Below, in pieces: positions 63,332 through 64,000 of a stretch of DNA of 64,000 nucleotides. The stretch is from Helicobacter typhlonius (GTDB lineage: Bacteria; Campylobacterota; Campylobacteria; Campylobacterales; Helicobacteraceae), in the NCBI RefSeq assembly GCF_001460635.1, contig NZ_LN907858.1, positions 744,001 to 808,000 on the forward strand, in the 5' to 3' direction. The position numbers and the translations under genes are program-made. How positions within the stretch are numbered: the stretch's first letter is position 1; every line of letters starts with the position of its first letter. Under the pieces are notes generated by a model. It did no database searches and was not told the origin of the DNA. It saw only the letters and a list, made by a program, of their open reading frames with translations.

Positions 63332-64000
63332 ATGAAAAAACATATTTTTGCATTTGTAGTTGTAGCTGTGGCAAATCTGCTTAATGCCGGAGAAAGCGGG
63401 GTATTTATAGGTGGCAGCTTAAGTCTTAACAACACTTCTTATAGTGGCGTGTATAGCACATTAGAAAACAATATTACTACTGATTATCCGCATAGCAACT
63501 ACTCTCACAACGCTTTTGGTGCGTCTGCACGAATAGGCTATCAAAAATTTAGCTCTGATGCGCGATTTGGTGGGAGATTCTATGTGGAATACGATAATAA
63601 TGGCTATGCGACATACAGAGATGAAAATGGTGCAAAGCGCAAAATGGATGCTTATAGCCTTGCTCTTAATGCTGATGTGTTATTTGATATTAAGCAATTT
63701 CAAAGTGCTGTGTTTGGGATATTTGCCGGTGGTGGCTTGGTACTTAGCACACACAAATTTCCAAAATCAGGATATAGCATTTATAAAGACTCAGATAATA
63801 GCCCTGCTACATTAGAAGGCTATGGTCTTAGCGCACAAGCAGGGCTTTCGCTTACATTTTTGCAAAAGCATAGGGTGGAACTTGAGGTTAAATATGCTAA
63901 TTTTGTAAGTAGCTATGATTCAGATTTTATTCACTTAGGCACAAAAGCAGAATCTTTAAAGCTAGAAGCGCAAGGATTCTTAAACTATCGCCTTAATTAC
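63332..64000 (+). CDS. Outer-membrane beta-barrel protein (3' end outside window)
   Basis: An open frame of 223 codons reaching the right edge without a stop. ATG at 63332 with GGGAG ten bases upstream; signal peptide MKKHIFAFVVVAVANLLNAG. The mature protein starts ESGVFIGGSLSLNNTSYSG and shows eight-stranded-barrel features: alternating strands FGASARIGYQKFSS, SAVFGIFAGGGLVLS, GLSAQAGLSLTFLQK and LEAQGFLNYRLNY at the edge. It resembles small Helicobacter outer-membrane proteins; the last strand looks near complete, so only a few residues may be missing. Confidence 0.78.
   Translation, partial: MKKHIFAFVVVAVANLLNAGESGVFIGGSLSLNNTSYSGVYSTLENNITTDYPHSNYSHNAFGASARIGYQKFSSDARFGGRFYVEYDNNGYATYRDENGAKRKMDAYSLALNADVLFDIKQFQSAVFGIFAGGGLVLSTHKFPKSGYSIYKDSDNSPATLEGYGLSAQAGLSLTFLQKHRVELEVKYANFVSSYDSDFIHLGTKAESLKLEAQGFLNYRLNY

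Noticed and set aside
1-64000. tRNA, rRNA, CRISPR, transposase or prophage genes
   Set aside because: Gaps were read on both strands for tRNA T-loop motifs, repeat-spacer periodicity and transposase-like ORFs; none was found. A short or degenerate tRNA cannot be fully excluded without a covariance-model scan.

Overview
The window is AT-rich, densely coded chromosomal DNA from an epsilonproteobacterium, most likely an enterohepatic Helicobacter (H. hepaticus / H. typhlonius / H. cinaedi type). The case rests on gene neighbourhoods I recognise from H. pylori and Campylobacter: M16 protease-dapA-SDR; cbpA-hspR-rarA; addA-nhaA-yajC-secD-secF-small membrane protein; bioB-yihY; htpX-folE; ispA-surE. 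Other supports are a 718-residue FlgE with a sigma-54 promoter, several Helicobacter-type outer-membrane proteins, and a very frequent AGATTCT/AGAATCT motif. No rRNA, tRNA, CRISPR array, insertion sequence or prophage was found. The species is inferred, not proven.

Layout. 1-4.3 kb (+): M16 protease (cut by the left edge), dapA, a FabL-like reductase and lnt. 4.6-9.3 kb (-): a TPR/GT9-like protein and two outer-membrane proteins. 9.6-11 kb (+): two overlapping Sel1-repeat genes. 11.2-13.8 kb (-): a DUF4105 (Lnb-type) protein and a DUF3015 protein. 14.0-19.5 kb (-): one compact array, panD-ybaB-PDZ protein-ispA-(26 aa ORF)-surE-(32 aa Cys-rich ORF)-tcdA-(53 aa hyperacidic ORF)-aguB, with start/stop overlaps throughout. 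19.7-26.9 kb (-): porin, folE, htpX, a DUF2860-like outer-membrane protein, flgE and an unknown protein. 27.3-29.0 kb (-): yedF-selD, where selD carries an in-frame UGA selenocysteine codon followed by a SECIS-like hairpin. 29.7-32.3 kb (-): acnB. 32.5-41.7 kb (+): class V aminotransferase, typA, nitroreductase, nrdA and two CNNM/CorC paralogues. 41.9-45.3 kb (-): cbpA-hspR-rarA and an outer-membrane protein, with an HspR operator in front of cbpA. 45.4-57.9 kb (+): addA, two nhaA genes, yajC-secD-secF, a small membrane protein and two unknown lipoproteins. 58.2-60.7 kb (-): thioesterase and bioB-yihY. 60.8-64 kb (+): xseA, a geranylgeranyl-reductase-like flavoprotein and an outer-membrane protein cut by the right edge.

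Most of the window is core genome: lysine/cell-wall precursors, CoA, isoprenoid, folate and biotin synthesis, TCA cycle, dNTP synthesis, Sec translocation, lipoprotein maturation, recombination, heat-shock control and the flagellar hook. The unusual points are the selenoprotein SelD; a perfect 176-bp tandem duplication that changes the end of nhaA1; three small ORFs wired into the panD-aguB array; homopolymer tracts (T14 before an outer-membrane protein gene, C10-T9 in an empty region); a 20-bp perfect inverted repeat between divergent genes; and an orphan hairpin terminator that may end a small RNA.
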